Positions 9,537 through 19,767 of a stretch of 39,706 bases of DNA are shown here, piece after piece. The first letter of the stretch is position 1, and each line of letters starts with the position of its first letter. This stretch comes from Sunxiuqinia elliptica (GTDB lineage: Bacteria > Bacteroidota > Bacteroidia > Bacteroidales > Prolixibacteraceae). The position numbers and the translations under genes were made by a program. Where the stretch lies: NCBI RefSeq assembly GCF_900113005.1, contig NZ_FONW01000020.1, forward strand, positions 1-39,706, in the 5' to 3' direction. The notes below the pieces were generated by a model. It was given only the letters and a program-made list of their open reading frames with translations, was not told the origin of the DNA and searched no databases.

Positions 9537-10124
9537 TCAAAAAAAGTTAGAAATCATCCAAAAAACGAAGATTTGCTTGTAATAGGGCCGTAACTTTTCG
9601 CGAAGTTTTCGCAAGGCTATTCCAACATGGTTTTCCACTGTTTTTACACTTAAGCCCAGTTCATTCGCAATTTCCTTATACGAAAGGTTTTGCTCCCATG
9701 CCATTTGGTAAATCCGCTTACTCTGCGCAGGGAGGCTATCGATTGCATTATTGATCATTTGTTGTAATTCCTCATTCTCTAGAATATATTCAGCTGAAAT
9801 GGGATCAACTGCATCAGGAGCTTCAATTCCGAGGTCAGTAAAGAAGTGTTTTTGTTGTTTTCGGAAATGAGATACTGCCTGATTCTTAGCTGCAGTATAC
9901 AGGTAGTTGCGAAACGATGACTTTATCGCAATATCTTCTCGCTTTTCCCACACATAAGCGAAAATATCCAGCGCAAGCTCTTCCGCAAGATTTCGATCGT
10001 GCAAATAAATTAGCAGAAAGTTGCAAAGGTCTGCAAAATGATGGTCAAAAAGATAACGATAAGCTTTGAGGTCTCCTTTGGCAACCTCCGCCATAGCAAC
10101 ATTATCGTTTAGGTATCTATTCAT
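9537..10124 (-). CDS. ECF RNA polymerase sigma factor (sigma-70 family)
   Basis: A 195-residue ECF sigma factor. Region 2 is at about 15-85 (LCNFLLIYLHDRNLAEELALDIFAYVWEKRE) and region 4 at about 120-178 with a clear helix-turn-helix (LSYKEIANELGLSVKTVENH). It belongs to the Bacteroidota-specific group paired with FecR and SusC. The C-terminus is an unusually hydrophobic tail (IFVFWMISNFF), seen in some relatives. It is expected to drive the downstream susCD transcription when released by the FecR protein encoded next. No obvious promoter was recognised in the 144 bases upstream. Confidence 0.93.
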   Translation of the reverse strand: MNRYLNDNVAMAEVAKGDLKAYRYLFDHHFADLCNFLLIYLHDRNLAEELALDIFAYVWEKREDIAIKSSFRNYLYTAAKNQAVSHFRKQQKHFFTDLGIEAPDAVDPISAEYILENEELQQMINNAIDSLPAQSKRIYQMAWEQNLSYKEIANELGLSVKTVENHVGIALRKLREKLRPYYKQIFVFWMISNFF

Positions 10125-10268
10125 TGTTAGGTATCGCTAATCTGCTACAATGATACTAATTTGTATGGACTAGCGCACCAAGACTGCTAATAAAATCAGT
10201 ATTTGAGAAACGACTCCACCCTGTCCCTTGCAGCATTCCAATCCCTCTCCTAAATAGAAATTTAACTC

Positions 10269-10730
10269 TTAAAGCTGTTCCTTTAAAATATCGCGAATAT
10301 CCAGAAAGTTGGTCTCTAACCGGAGCATATTTTCAATGAAAAAGTTATAAATGTCAGGCCATTGTTTTTGGCGATGAATATCGAAGCCCTCCTGCTCCAC
10401 GTAGATCCGGCACACTTCCTTTCCGGTTTCGCGCACGAACAAGAAATCCCAGATTAAGCCATCCTCAAAACCATCTTCCAAAATTGCTTTGTACGACTGT
10501 AACTTTTCAAACAGATCGAGTCGCTTGCCTTCATTCCGATGGTTCAGCTCAATCATTACACGGGCAGCTCTGCGGTCAACCTCAAACTTCAGGTCCAGCC
10601 CTGTTATTTTGGTGTCATACAACATCCATTTTTTCCCTTTCTCTTGCAATTCGGGAACAATCTTACATCGTTTTCCAAAAAGAATCCAGAAATCTTTCCG
10701 CAGTTGTTTTGCTTCCTCTTGTGTGTACAT
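10269..10730 (-). CDS. DUF4268 domain protein
   Basis: A 153-residue soluble protein that I recognise as a DUF4268 protein, a Bacteroidota family related in fold to nuclease-like proteins but without assigned function. Features include the N-terminal YTQEEAKQLRKDFWILFGK and a central FEVDRRAARVMIELNH segment. No signal peptide or membrane segment. It stands alone on the minus strand upstream of the sigma gene, with intergenic gaps of about 140 bases on the left and 210 on the right. Confidence 0.75.
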   Translation of the reverse strand: MYTQEEAKQLRKDFWILFGKRCKIVPELQEKGKKWMLYDTKITGLDLKFEVDRRAARVMIELNHRNEGKRLDLFEKLQSYKAILEDGFEDGLIWDFLFVRETGKEVCRIYVEQEGFDIHRQKQWPDIYNFFIENMLRLETNFLDIRDILKEQL

Positions 10731-10940
10731 TGGCTAGTATTAAAGGGCTAAAAATACAATCGATAATTCAAATTCGAAGGGCCTACCCAAAAAAACTACT
10801 TATTCCATCAACATTCAATGTCTTTTCACAAATAGTCTAAATCATAATTTGACATTCGTTCTGAACAATTTACAGAAATCTTTGTCTTTGGGGTTAAATA
10901 ATCAAGCAATCCTTTGCTTTGAAGAAAGTTATTCATCACG

Positions 10941-11318
10941 ATGATAATTAGGCAGATTTTCTCATACCTTCTCATTTTTGCATTTAGCCTGCATTTTATG
11001 GCGGAGGCTGCCATTTACCTTTCTTTCAAAATTAACCAGGATTATATTGCGGAATTTCTGTGTATCGAAAAAGATATCCCCGACTCGAGCTGCCAGGGAT
11101 GTTGCCAGCTAAAAAACAAGCTGGAAGAACACGAAAAGCAAAAACAGGAAGCTCCCCAATCAGAGAACAAAAAATACGAAATCCAATTATTTGCCGATGA
11201 CTCCGAAATAACCCAAAACCAATTCCCAAGTTCTGAGATCATCGGCTATCAAATCGTCTACACAAAAGGAGTTTTATTAGCCTATTCGCTTTTTCACCCT
11301 CCGAAAGATCAAGCCTGA
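10941..11318 (+). CDS. Small exported Cys-rich protein beside a copper-type receptor
   Basis: A 125-residue protein with an N-terminal hydrophobic signal/anchor (residues 1-27), a cysteine cluster CIEKDIPDSSCQGCCQ at about 47-62 and a charged, Lys/Glu-rich middle (about 63-90). I do not recognise a named family. The overall plan (membrane anchor then C...CxxCC) recalls the HYC_CC_PP protein that opens the copper efflux cluster at 23323. It lies 71 bases upstream of the TonB-dependent receptor on the same strand, so a joint role in metal (probably copper) handling is the simplest inference. The cysteines are the likely ligands. Confidence 0.75.
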   Translation: MIIRQIFSYLLIFAFSLHFMAEAAIYLSFKINQDYIAEFLCIEKDIPDSSCQGCCQLKNKLEEHEKQKQEAPQSENKKYEIQLFADDSEITQNQFPSSEIIGYQIVYTKGVLLAYSLFHPPKDQA

Positions 11319-11389
11319 TTTTTTATCGAATACGCTTTTTAGTCGCTAATCAGCACTAAAATCAATACAAACTCTTAATTCAATTCATA

Positions 11390-13660
11390 ATGAATCAATT
11401 ATTTGATCGTTTTTACAGGCGAATTGGGGTGGCACTTGGCTTGTTAATTCTAAGTTTTACACTGCAAGCGCAAACGCCCTACTTAAAACTGGTTGCTGAA
11501 GATACCCGTCAACCAATTGAAAATGCCAATTATGCCTACGGCTCAAAACAAGGCATTTCATCCATCGATGGCGAAATCTCATTCGTTTATCAAGAAGATG
11601 TTCCATTAATCATTTCACACATTCAATATGGGAAGCTGAGTTTCACGCCTGAAGAAGTTGCTGAAGCCATGAAAAAACAGGTGTTGGAGCTAAGTCCCAA
11701 AAGCCATAATTTACAACCTGTTACTTTTTTAAGTATCCATCCAGAAGCCGGTGAACAGGAAAAAATGACTTTTCGGATCCAGGATAAACTCGCTCATGAT
11801 GCCGGTCAGGTATTGGAGCAATTCAGTGCCATTTCGAGCATCCGCAAGAGTGGAGCCTATGGTTTCGATCCCGTACTCCGTGGTTTTAAATATGACCAAC
11901 TCAACCTGGTCATTGATGGAACGCAGAGTGCAACTGCGGGTTGCCCTAATCGAATGGATCCCGCATCCAGTCAAATTCCTCTAAATATGATCGTCCAGGC
12001 AGAGGTGCTAAAAGGACCACACAGCCTTCGCTATGGAAGTGCCTTTGGAGGAACCATCAACTTTAAGAGTGCACCATCTCATTTTTCCGAGCAAGCGAAA
12101 CTGGGCGGACGCTTGGGAAGCAGCTTTGAAACCAATGGATCCATCAGCCGATCGGAAGCCCTTGTTGGCTTAAGTAACAAAGCTGTTGACCTTCGTTTAT
12201 TTGGTGCTTTATCCACCGGAGATGATTATACCGACGGCGATGGACTTAGCGTTCCTGCTCGTTTTTATCGAACCAATTTTGGCGGAAAGTTCGGGTTTAA
12301 GCTCAGTCAAACACAACAACTACATCTATTGGTTTCGAATAACTATGCCAAAGATGTGGATTTCCCCGCTCTACCGATGGACTTGCGAAAAGATGATACC
12401 TGGCTGCTGAATTTAGGGCACGAAGCCTTGTTTTACAAAGGCAAGCTTTCCTCATGGAACACGACCCTTTATGCGACATGGGTCGATCACCTGATGGATA
12501 ATTTCGATAAGGAAATCACTCCCCGCATGGTTGACGCCAGCACAGCAGCAAAAACAAACAATGCAGGAGGACGCACCGAATTAAGGTTTGACCTTAACAA
12601 TGACTGGTTCTTTGTAGGAACAGACATGCGCTATGAAAAAGCAGAAGGAACGCGCGAACGAAACCTACTCATGGGACCTATGAAAGGACAGGCCATGCTT
12701 GACAATGTTTGGCAAGATGCCTCGATTCGGAAAAATGGTTTGTTTGCAGAATATCATCATCAAGGGCAAGGCTATCATTTGGTTTTCTCCGGACGCCTGG
12801 AGCTAAACCATGCAGAAGCCGGCAATCCTGACGAAAAGTTTGCTAAGAATTATTCTGACATGAGCTCAGACCTGCTAAATCCTTCATTCAGCTTGGGAGG
12901 AACAAAAACAATCAGTGAGCACTTTTCGATGGGACTCTGGCTTGGAAGTGCCCAACGAAGCGGGGGACTGGCCGAACGCTACATCAATTTTCTCCCCATT
13001 GGAGTTGATCCCTATGAAATGCTTGGAAATCCGGAATTGAAAGCTGAAACCAATAACCAAGCCGACTTGGTTTTCAACTATAAAACGGACCAAACAGCCA
13101 TCGACCTAAACCTGTTTGCCTCTTTTGTAAATAACTATATCAGCTCTGAAATACGGGAAGACTTGCAACCCAGGATGAGCTCTTCACCAGGCGTTCGTCA
13201 ATTTGTAAACCGAGATAAGGCTCGACTTACCGGGTTCGAGTTTAGTTGGCGGCAATTGCTTACTCGGCATTGGCAACAAGTGGCGACGCTGGCTTACACG
13301 CACGGAGAAAACACGACAACTGATGAAGCACTACCCGAAATTCCTCCGATGGAATTTCGCTATCGCTTGGTTGGAAAGTTTGCTGATGAAAAGCTACGAA
13401 CCGAGCTTAGCTATCGACACTCCTTTGAGCAAAACCGAATTGCTACAACTTATGGAGAAACCAAAACGCCAGCTTTCGATTTGGTCGATCTGAAGGTTTC
13501 TTATCTCCTGTTTAATCGTCTGCAGGCAACAGCTGCTGTTCAAAACTTATTTGATAAAGCCTACTATGAACACTTGGCTCGCTCTGTTAGAAATGCTGAA
13601 ATCCGCCCAATCTATTCACCTGGAAGGAGTTTTAACTTTAGTTTAAGCTACCAGTTTTAA
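11390..13660 (+). CDS. TonB-dependent receptor with OprC/NosA-type copper signature
   Basis: A 756-residue outer-membrane receptor: signal peptide (to about TLQAQ, residue 28), a short carboxypeptidase-regulatory-like domain (about 30-105), a plug (about 130-225, with VLKGPHSLRYGSAFGGTINF) and a beta-barrel ending in SLSYQF. Within the plug it has G-C185-P-N-R-M189-D-P, a CxxxM motif, and in the barrel H367-L-M369, an HxM motif. In OprC the copper site is formed by Cys143/Met147 and His323/Met325, a spacing of 180 residues; here it is 182. This makes copper import the best prediction. It differs from the SusC-type receptor of the window in lacking an STN domain and a SusD partner. It forms a unit with the small Cys-rich protein just upstream. 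Confidence 0.85.
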   Translation: MNQLFDRFYRRIGVALGLLILSFTLQAQTPYLKLVAEDTRQPIENANYAYGSKQGISSIDGEISFVYQEDVPLIISHIQYGKLSFTPEEVAEAMKKQVLELSPKSHNLQPVTFLSIHPEAGEQEKMTFRIQDKLAHDAGQVLEQFSAISSIRKSGAYGFDPVLRGFKYDQLNLVIDGTQSATAGCPNRMDPASSQIPLNMIVQAEVLKGPHSLRYGSAFGGTINFKSAPSHFSEQAKLGGRLGSSFETNGSISRSEALVGLSNKAVDLRLFGALSTGDDYTDGDGLSVPARFYRTNFGGKFGFKLSQTQQLHLLVSNNYAKDVDFPALPMDLRKDDTWLLNLGHEALFYKGKLSSWNTTLYATWVDHLMDNFDKEITPRMVDASTAAKTNNAGGRTELRFDLNNDWFFVGTDMRYEKAEGTRERNLLMGPMKGQAMLDNVWQDASIRKNGLFAEYHHQGQGYHLVFSGRLELNHAEAGNPDEKFAKNYSDMSSDLLNPSFSLGGTKTISEHFSMGLWLGSAQRSGGLAERYINFLPIGVDPYEMLGNPELKAETNNQADLVFNYKTDQTAIDLNLFASFVNNYISSEIREDLQPRMSSSPGVRQFVNRDKARLTGFEFSWRQLLTRHWQQVATLAYTHGENTTTDEALPEIPPMEFRYRLVGKFADEKLRTELSYRHSFEQNRIATTYGETKTPAFDLVDLKVSYLLFNRLQATAAVQNLFDKAYYEHLARSVRNAEIRPIYSPGRSFNFSLSYQF

Positions 13661-13673
13661 GATTTACAACTAT

Positions 13674-13708
13674 TCGTTCGGGGTGGATTCTTCCCCCCCG
13701 GACGTTTC
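13674..13708 (+). terminator. Terminator-like hairpin between convergent genes
   Basis: CGTTCGGGG and CCCCCGGACG form an imperfect GC-rich stem in the short gap between the receptor gene (+) and the lipoprotein gene (-). It is followed by only TTTC on the plus strand, so termination may be weak. Confidence 0.4.
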
Positions 13709-13709
13709 A

Positions 13710-14357
13710 CTATAAACTGATATCTAAATCCTCCTCCCACTTGAAGTAGAAAGTACCATCATTCACTTGAACCAAAGAATCAACAGGTGAAATCAGAGCA
13801 GCCTCTTCGTTCCAATCATGGTAGTAACCATAAGCCGTAAAAAAGAATGTTCCGGCAATTTCACGCTTCTCCCAATCCAATACTTTAACCGACACCTCTC
13901 CCACTTTCTGAGCGGGCATAGCTTCTTTCAAAAAATTCTGAGTTTGAAAAACTAAAAAGCCACGATTCTCATCCAGTTCCGGTGCATAAGAGTAATAGCC
14001 ATACTTTGGACTTGCAGGATTCGGATCGCGAACAATATCGTAAGTACTCGCATGCTGCTCCATTGGGAAACTGATCTTTAACGACTCACCATTTAAATAC
14101 CCACTGAGATAAAAACTCGTATCAGCTTGTTCTTCATCTGATAAAATAGATTGTCCAAAGGAAAACGAAAATAAACTTGTAGTATCTGTATTTAGTGAAT
14201 TATCCTGATAAATAAGGACATCACGTCCGTCAACCTTGGCTTGAATATGATTCTCTTGTTTGATTGGAATAATTTCTTCTTGACTTTCATCTGTCTCTTT
14301 ATTACATCCAATAATAAAAAAGAGCATCATTAACAAAATGGTACTTGTTGTTCTCAT
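13710..14357 (-). CDS. Hypothetical lipoprotein
   Basis: A 215-residue predicted lipoprotein with lipobox FIIGC (Cys18). The mature part looks all-beta and begins after an acidic linker with HIQAKVDGRDVLIYQ, a layout common to small Bacteroidota lipoproteins of the DUF6252 kind. I cannot name the family with confidence. It is convergent with the copper-type receptor and shares a terminator-like hairpin with it; no functional link is evident. Confidence 0.7.
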   Translation of the reverse strand: MRTTSTILLMMLFFIIGCNKETDESQEEIIPIKQENHIQAKVDGRDVLIYQDNSLNTDTTSLFSFSFGQSILSDEEQADTSFYLSGYLNGESLKISFPMEQHASTYDIVRDPNPASPKYGYYSYAPELDENRGFLVFQTQNFLKEAMPAQKVGEVSVKVLDWEKREIAGTFFFTAYGYYHDWNEEAALISPVDSLVQVNDGTFYFKWEEDLDISL

Positions 14358-14506
14358 GGCTTTTCATATTAACATTTGTTCGGTTTCTAAAATAAAAACA
14401 AAAATGAAACCTAGAAAGGTTAATTGTCACCATTTATATTTTGTAGGATTTTTTTTGATTTGGAGAAAGTCTGTCGCAGCTAACAAACTAACGATTAACC
14501 ACTTCA

Positions 14507-14656
14507 CTAGTTCCTGGTGTAAAATTGGATTAGTGGTTTATAGTATGCAATATCTTCTTCGCTAATAAAATGATGAGTTGCACGAACCGAAGCTTCCCAA
14601 ACAGCAACAAGCTCAGGAAACTCAGCTTCACCGACTTTTTCGACCAAATATTTCAT
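14507..14656 (-). pseudogene. Truncated GNAT acetyltransferase (N-terminal 49 residues)
   Basis: An ATG at 14656 opens a 49-codon frame ending in TAG at 14507-14509. The translation contains VWEASVRATHHFISEEDI followed by YYKPLI, the characteristic start of a group of GNAT acetyltransferases about 150 residues long. The acetyl-CoA-binding part is missing, so the gene is broken after strand 1. Sequence just beyond the break (minus strand AATCGTTAGTTTGT) is shared with the spacer at 37801-37836, hinting that the break occurred at a recombination-type sequence. The rest of 14358-14690 shows no other gene. Confidence 0.6.
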
Positions 14657-14690
14657 TAAGCTTCAATTCGTTAACACAACTATTTTTGAT

Positions 14691-15614
14691 TTAAACGAGC
14701 GCTTGAATTTTTCCATTCATCAGCTCATAGTCAGGGACGAGAACCCCACACTTTTTGGCTTCTTCTATCACGTAATCAACCAAATAGTACTTTTCATTTT
14801 TCGTACTTTCATTTTCAAAGTCCAACTGCAAGGATGACTTTGCTTGATACGGAAAGTTTTGAATCATATTTAGAGAATCTGCCACATCCTGATCGCTTAA
14901 ATCAACCCTAAGCTGCAAAGCTAACTGTTGAACTTCCTTCATCATATCTTCCAGTTGACTCATTAGTTCAGCATTTTCAGCCACGGCTCCAAAAGTCAGA
15001 TTAAGAGCTGTAGTCATCGCTGCCACTGGAGATACAAAAAGAAACTTCTTCCACAAAAACTTTGTGATTGCTTTGGTATAGTTTGCATCCAAACCTCCTT
15101 CTTTCATCAACTTTTCAAGCCAGCTAAAGTTGTCCGAGTTGGTATTTCCAAAGAAAATTTTGCCAGGACCTCCCACATGGTTCACAACTCCAGGCTCACC
15201 AATATTGGAAGCAATGTAAATGCACCCTTCAAGAATAGTCGGTTTAACACCGTCCAAGCTTTGCAGAACGATCTCCTTCGCATTAACTCCATTTTGCAGA
15301 GGAATAACCACTGTTTCATCGGTCAAACACGCTTGATATTGCTTAATCACTTGTCCCAAAGAGTAGGCTTTGGTAGCTACAATAAGCACGTCCAACTGAC
15401 CAATCTCTGCCGGATTCTCACTAAGCAAATCGGGATGAACCTGGCTTCGTTCTCCATTCGAGTTTAACACCAATCCATTTTCGGCAATTTTATCTTTTGT
15501 CTTGCCTCTACAAATAAATATGATTTCTGTTTCGGAGTCGTTGCCAAAGTGCTTCGCTAGCTTTCCACCGATAAACCCGCCAATTCCCCCAATTCCTAAT
15601 ATTCCGATTTTCAT
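14691..15614 (-). CDS. Ketopantoate reductase family protein (PanE/ApbA-like)
   Basis: A 307-residue cytoplasmic NADPH-dependent reductase. The N-terminal Rossmann motif GILGIGGIGG (residues 3-12) is followed by the family's PLQNGVNAKE segment and a C-terminal helical domain with KFLWKKFLFVSPVAA (the catalytic Lys region) and a late NEKYYLVDYVIEEAKKCGV helix. The family reduces 2-dehydropantoate to pantoate in coenzyme A synthesis, though many paralogues act on other substrates, so the true substrate is not certain. It stands alone, with 169 bases to the next gene in which I see nothing notable. Confidence 0.8.
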   Translation of the reverse strand: MKIGILGIGGIGGFIGGKLAKHFGNDSETEIIFICRGKTKDKIAENGLVLNSNGERSQVHPDLLSENPAEIGQLDVLIVATKAYSLGQVIKQYQACLTDETVVIPLQNGVNAKEIVLQSLDGVKPTILEGCIYIASNIGEPGVVNHVGGPGKIFFGNTNSDNFSWLEKLMKEGGLDANYTKAITKFLWKKFLFVSPVAAMTTALNLTFGAVAENAELMSQLEDMMKEVQQLALQLRVDLSDQDVADSLNMIQNFPYQAKSSLQLDFENESTKNEKYYLVDYVIEEAKKCGVLVPDYELMNGKIQALV

Positions 15615-15783
15615 TCGTTTGTTTTTTTGTAAGACATTCGATTTTTCGCTATTCTGATGACCAAACCTCAGAACAACTTATATGAAGAGTTAACATGAAG
15701 AAAACTCAGGCTTGCTTCAATTTTCCTGCAACATGATTGTCGCGATGCTAAACAAACCAACAGCTCAAACTCTTTTTGGGTGC

Positions 15784-16239
15784 TTATCTTGCCAGCAACA
15801 AAGAAAGGGGTACAACAAGGACCAAAGCTACCGCATAGATCGACAGAATAACGATTGTGAAAATCCCCAGGAAGCGGAACAATGACTTCAAATTCCGGAA
15901 CCCAGAAGTTACCGTACTTCCATCATTTGACCTTATCCCTTCCTTCATTTGTGCTGAGTATTTGTATAAATAGGTAACTGGGAAATAATAAACCACAGCC
16001 AGGGCAATATAGATAAAACCGACAATCCACATCGGAAATCCGGCAGTAGCAGCACTCCCGAAAAAAGATGCACCGATCATCATAAAAAAGGAAACAAGAA
16101 CTAAAATCCCCATACCAATATACCCCATGATGGCTAAGAATTTTCCCCACTTAGCTGTTTCTAACAAATAGCTATCAATCTCTGAATTAGAAACAAAAGA
16201 GTTTGTTGGCTGTTGCTCTTGCTGCTCAATATTTTCCAT
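15784..16239 (-). CDS. DUF5362 family membrane protein
   Basis: A 151-residue integral membrane protein with about four hydrophobic segments: two near residues 34-84, one overlapping 70-90, and one at about 120-148. A polar Gln-rich N-terminus precedes SYLLETAKWGKFLAIMGYIGMG, and the LYKYSAQMKEGI loop is typical of DUF5362. The function of the family is unknown. It is monocistronic by spacing. Confidence 0.75.
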   Translation of the reverse strand: MENIEQQEQQPTNSFVSNSEIDSYLLETAKWGKFLAIMGYIGMGILVLVSFFMMIGASFFGSAATAGFPMWIVGFIYIALAVVYYFPVTYLYKYSAQMKEGIRSNDGSTVTSGFRNLKSLFRFLGIFTIVILSIYAVALVLVVPLSLLLAR

Positions 16240-16332
16240 CGTTTGTTTTTATTTTGTTAGCTCCCTACTCGTTTGGCTTTTCGGTTACGCCCTGTTTTTA
16301 TGTGTCCAGCTACACCCTTGTTTTTTATAAAA

Positions 16333-16824
16333 TCAGTTCTTTTTCGCAAGCTCTTTAATCATCCAAACTGAGCAGGAAGTGTGACCGGAATCTCCCAAAG
16401 GCTTTTGAAGTAAAGAAAAACCAAGCTTTTCATACATTCGAACGGCCTGATCAAATTCAGGAAGGCTTTCGATATACAATTGCGAATAACCAAAATCAAT
16501 CGCTGAACGAATGTTGATCTCCATCAAGCTTTTGCCAATTCCCTGACCACGAGCTTCCGGAGAAAGGTAAAACTTGACCAGCTCAGCACAGTCATCTGGG
16601 AGACCTGGAGTTGGATAAATACCACAACATCCAACAATCTTTTCATCGAGTTCTGCAACCCACAAAATCGATCTTTCTTCGCGAAATAAGTCACAAAGCT
16701 GATCGGTGGTCGGATCAGAATAAACGGTTCCGTCCCGGGGGGCATCATACTCCTCAAAAACGCATTTAATCAATTGCGACAGAACAGGATTATCGGATTC
16801 TTTAACTTCTCGGATATTTACCAT
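16333..16824 (-). CDS. GNAT family N-acetyltransferase
   Basis: A GNAT acetyltransferase of 163 residues using the start at 16824 (MVNIREVKESDN), which fits the family's first strand. An in-frame ATG at 16905 would add 27 residues of non-conserved, basic sequence and is unlikely. The acetyl-CoA motif ARGQGIGKSLM and the following LYIESLPEFDQAVRMYEKLGF are clear. The acceptor is unknown. Unlike the relic at 14507-14656, this copy is intact; the two belong to different GNAT subgroups. Confidence 0.85.
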   Translation of the reverse strand: MVNIREVKESDNPVLSQLIKCVFEEYDAPRDGTVYSDPTTDQLCDLFREERSILWVAELDEKIVGCCGIYPTPGLPDDCAELVKFYLSPEARGQGIGKSLMEINIRSAIDFGYSQLYIESLPEFDQAVRMYEKLGFSLLQKPLGDSGHTSCSVWMIKELAKKN

Positions 16825-17012
16825 AAATAGTCCTCTTAACAGGGCAAGTATCATTCTAGTTCCTACCGAACGGGGAAGAACTCTGCAGTTTATTAAAAAA
16901 AACATAATACACCCACTGAATTAATATCTAACAATAATAGTTATTTTACGTCATCTTATGATACAGATAAAAGGAATAAAAAATACTCAATCAATCAACT
17001 AAGCATTACTTA

Positions 17013-17705
17013 TTACTGCTCCATAATAACAGGCGTTAGCTCCTGCTTAATTTTATCATATTCTGATTGTTCCATAAGTCCTAGATCAAGCAGCTCTTTA
17101 GATTCTTTCAACTTGGATATTGCTTCATCTCTTGTCATAGGAGCATTCAAGCTTCTAATTTCACCGCCTAACACTGACTTCTCATAGTCTACTACTGACA
17201 TATATTTATTAATCCCAAAAGCCCTTCCATTTGGTTCTCCCAGTAGTATCGTTAAGGCTAGAGGTTTTTTTCGACTCCCTTTATGGGAAACTTTCATTTC
17301 TGAGATAACAACGATTTCTCCCTGCATGTTAGCACCAGCATTCTCTGGAGCTTCACCTGCCATTGCATTCATAATACTTCCAAAACCAACCGGTCGTCCC
17401 ATGATTATGGTCGTAAAACTACTTTTCGTTCGTGATCGAGCTTTTGCAACACCAACCGTATTTCCAGCACCAACAGCAGTTGTTGCAGTAATACTACCAG
17501 AAGGAACCCCAATAACCAGGGTATCACCAATTTCCAAAAGAGATCCATCTGCTGCAGTGTATCTTAAAACATTCGTATTGTTCTTAACTTTCTGAAAAAA
17601 AGCCGAATTCTGACAATCATCAAAAGTTAACTCATCTAACTGTTTCTTTTGTGCAAAAGAGCTAAATACACAAAAAGTAAGAATACCAAAGATTAGTTTT
17701 TTCAT
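17013..17705 (-). CDS. Secreted protein with C-terminal SHOCT-like segment
   Basis: A 230-residue exported protein with a cleavable signal peptide (MKKLIFGILTFCVFSSFAQ). The centre carries a Gly/Ala/Thr-rich stretch (TATTAVGAGNTVGVAKARS), and residues about 190-226 (MTRDEAISKLKESKELLDLGLMEQ, then SEYDKIKQEL) resemble a SHOCT domain, a short oligomerisation helix pair. No enzyme motif is visible. Function unknown; it neighbours a VOC gene on the same strand, but they are probably separate transcripts. Confidence 0.7.
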   Translation of the reverse strand: MKKLIFGILTFCVFSSFAQKKQLDELTFDDCQNSAFFQKVKNNTNVLRYTAADGSLLEIGDTLVIGVPSGSITATTAVGAGNTVGVAKARSRTKSSFTTIIMGRPVGFGSIMNAMAGEAPENAGANMQGEIVVISEMKVSHKGSRKKPLALTILLGEPNGRAFGINKYMSVVDYEKSVLGGEIRSLNAPMTRDEAISKLKESKELLDLGLMEQSEYDKIKQELTPVIMEQ

Positions 17706-17759
17706 AAGTTTTTATTTTAGCACTTCAAAGTTTGCCATTATTTAATAGTTTAAACAAAT

Positions 17760-18194
17760 TTATCCCATCCGCCCTTCTTCAAAAACAAGCTCGTATTTAA
17801 TGCCTTCCTGATCTTTAAAAAAAAGGGCATAATAACTCTCACCGTGCTGAGGATAAAATTTGGGGACATCAACGATATGAGCTCCGGCTGCCTTTATTAG
17901 AGGATAAAGCTCATCAATTTCGTTGCGCGAAGAAGCTTTAAAAGCTAAGTGGTGTAGAGCACCGGGCTTGCGTCGATGAATACTGTCATTTTTAAAGGCT
18001 GAACGGGGCGAATTAATCGCAAAAATCAGCGCCGGATGATAATATTCCACCACTTCAAATTCATGGGCTGGTACTTTCCCCTTTGCTTTATGGGCCAGAT
18101 CAAAGCCCAGAATAGGCATTAGTCGATCATAAAAAGCTTCAGCAGAATCTAAATCTTTGACTGTGATTTGGATGTGATCAATAATCGGTTGCAT
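17760..18194 (-). CDS. VOC (glyoxalase/dioxygenase superfamily) protein
   Basis: A 144-residue single-domain VOC protein. It begins with IDHIQITVKDLDSAEAFYDRLMPILGF, the usual first beta-alpha-beta unit with a metal-binding His (HIQI). A second His in LHHLAFKASSRNEID and a Glu in IKYELVFEEG complete the typical ligand set. Members act as glyoxalases, dioxygenases or resistance proteins; the substrate cannot be inferred here. Confidence 0.8.
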   Translation of the reverse strand: MQPIIDHIQITVKDLDSAEAFYDRLMPILGFDLAHKAKGKVPAHEFEVVEYYHPALIFAINSPRSAFKNDSIHRRKPGALHHLAFKASSRNEIDELYPLIKAAGAHIVDVPKFYPQHGESYYALFFKDQEGIKYELVFEEGRMG

Positions 18195-18330
18195 TGTCGT
18201 TATTTTAAAAGAGTTGATTTGAGGGATTTACTTATCCACTGCCAATTTACAAAATTCATCAGAATATTTTTTCTGACATCTATCTTGTTACTCCTCATCA
18301 AATCTCCTTCAGAAAAAACCTACAAGCATA

Positions 18331-18362
18331 AAAAAGCCGCTCTCCAAATGGAAAGCGGCTTT
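18331..18362 (-). terminator. Rho-independent terminator of the enolase gene
   Basis: An 11-bp stem (AGCCGCTTTCC with GGAGAGCGGCT on the minus strand, with one internal mismatch) and a 4-base loop are followed by TTTTTTA. It starts about 20 bases after the enolase stop. Confidence 0.85.
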
Positions 18363-18382
18363 CATTTATCTGGTATTCAGAA

Positions 18383-19687
<1,305 letters not shown>

Positions 19688-19759
19688 TTATGGTTTTGAA
19701 TTAAACTTAATATATTATCTTAAAATTCTGATTTTTAAAAACTTTCCAAAAACCGATGG

Positions 19760-19767
19760 CAAATATA
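19760..19767 (-). promoter_or_regulatory. Probable -7 box of the enolase promoter
   Basis: The minus strand reads TATATTTG, a perfect match to the Bacteroidota -7 consensus TAnnTTTG, about 75 bases upstream of the enolase start. No clear TTG is seen at the expected -33 distance. The rest of 19685-20122 has no gene I can support. On the plus strand, TTG (20058-20060) and TAAATTTC (20079-20086), 18 bases apart, are a plausible weak promoter for the hydrolase gene. Confidence 0.45.
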
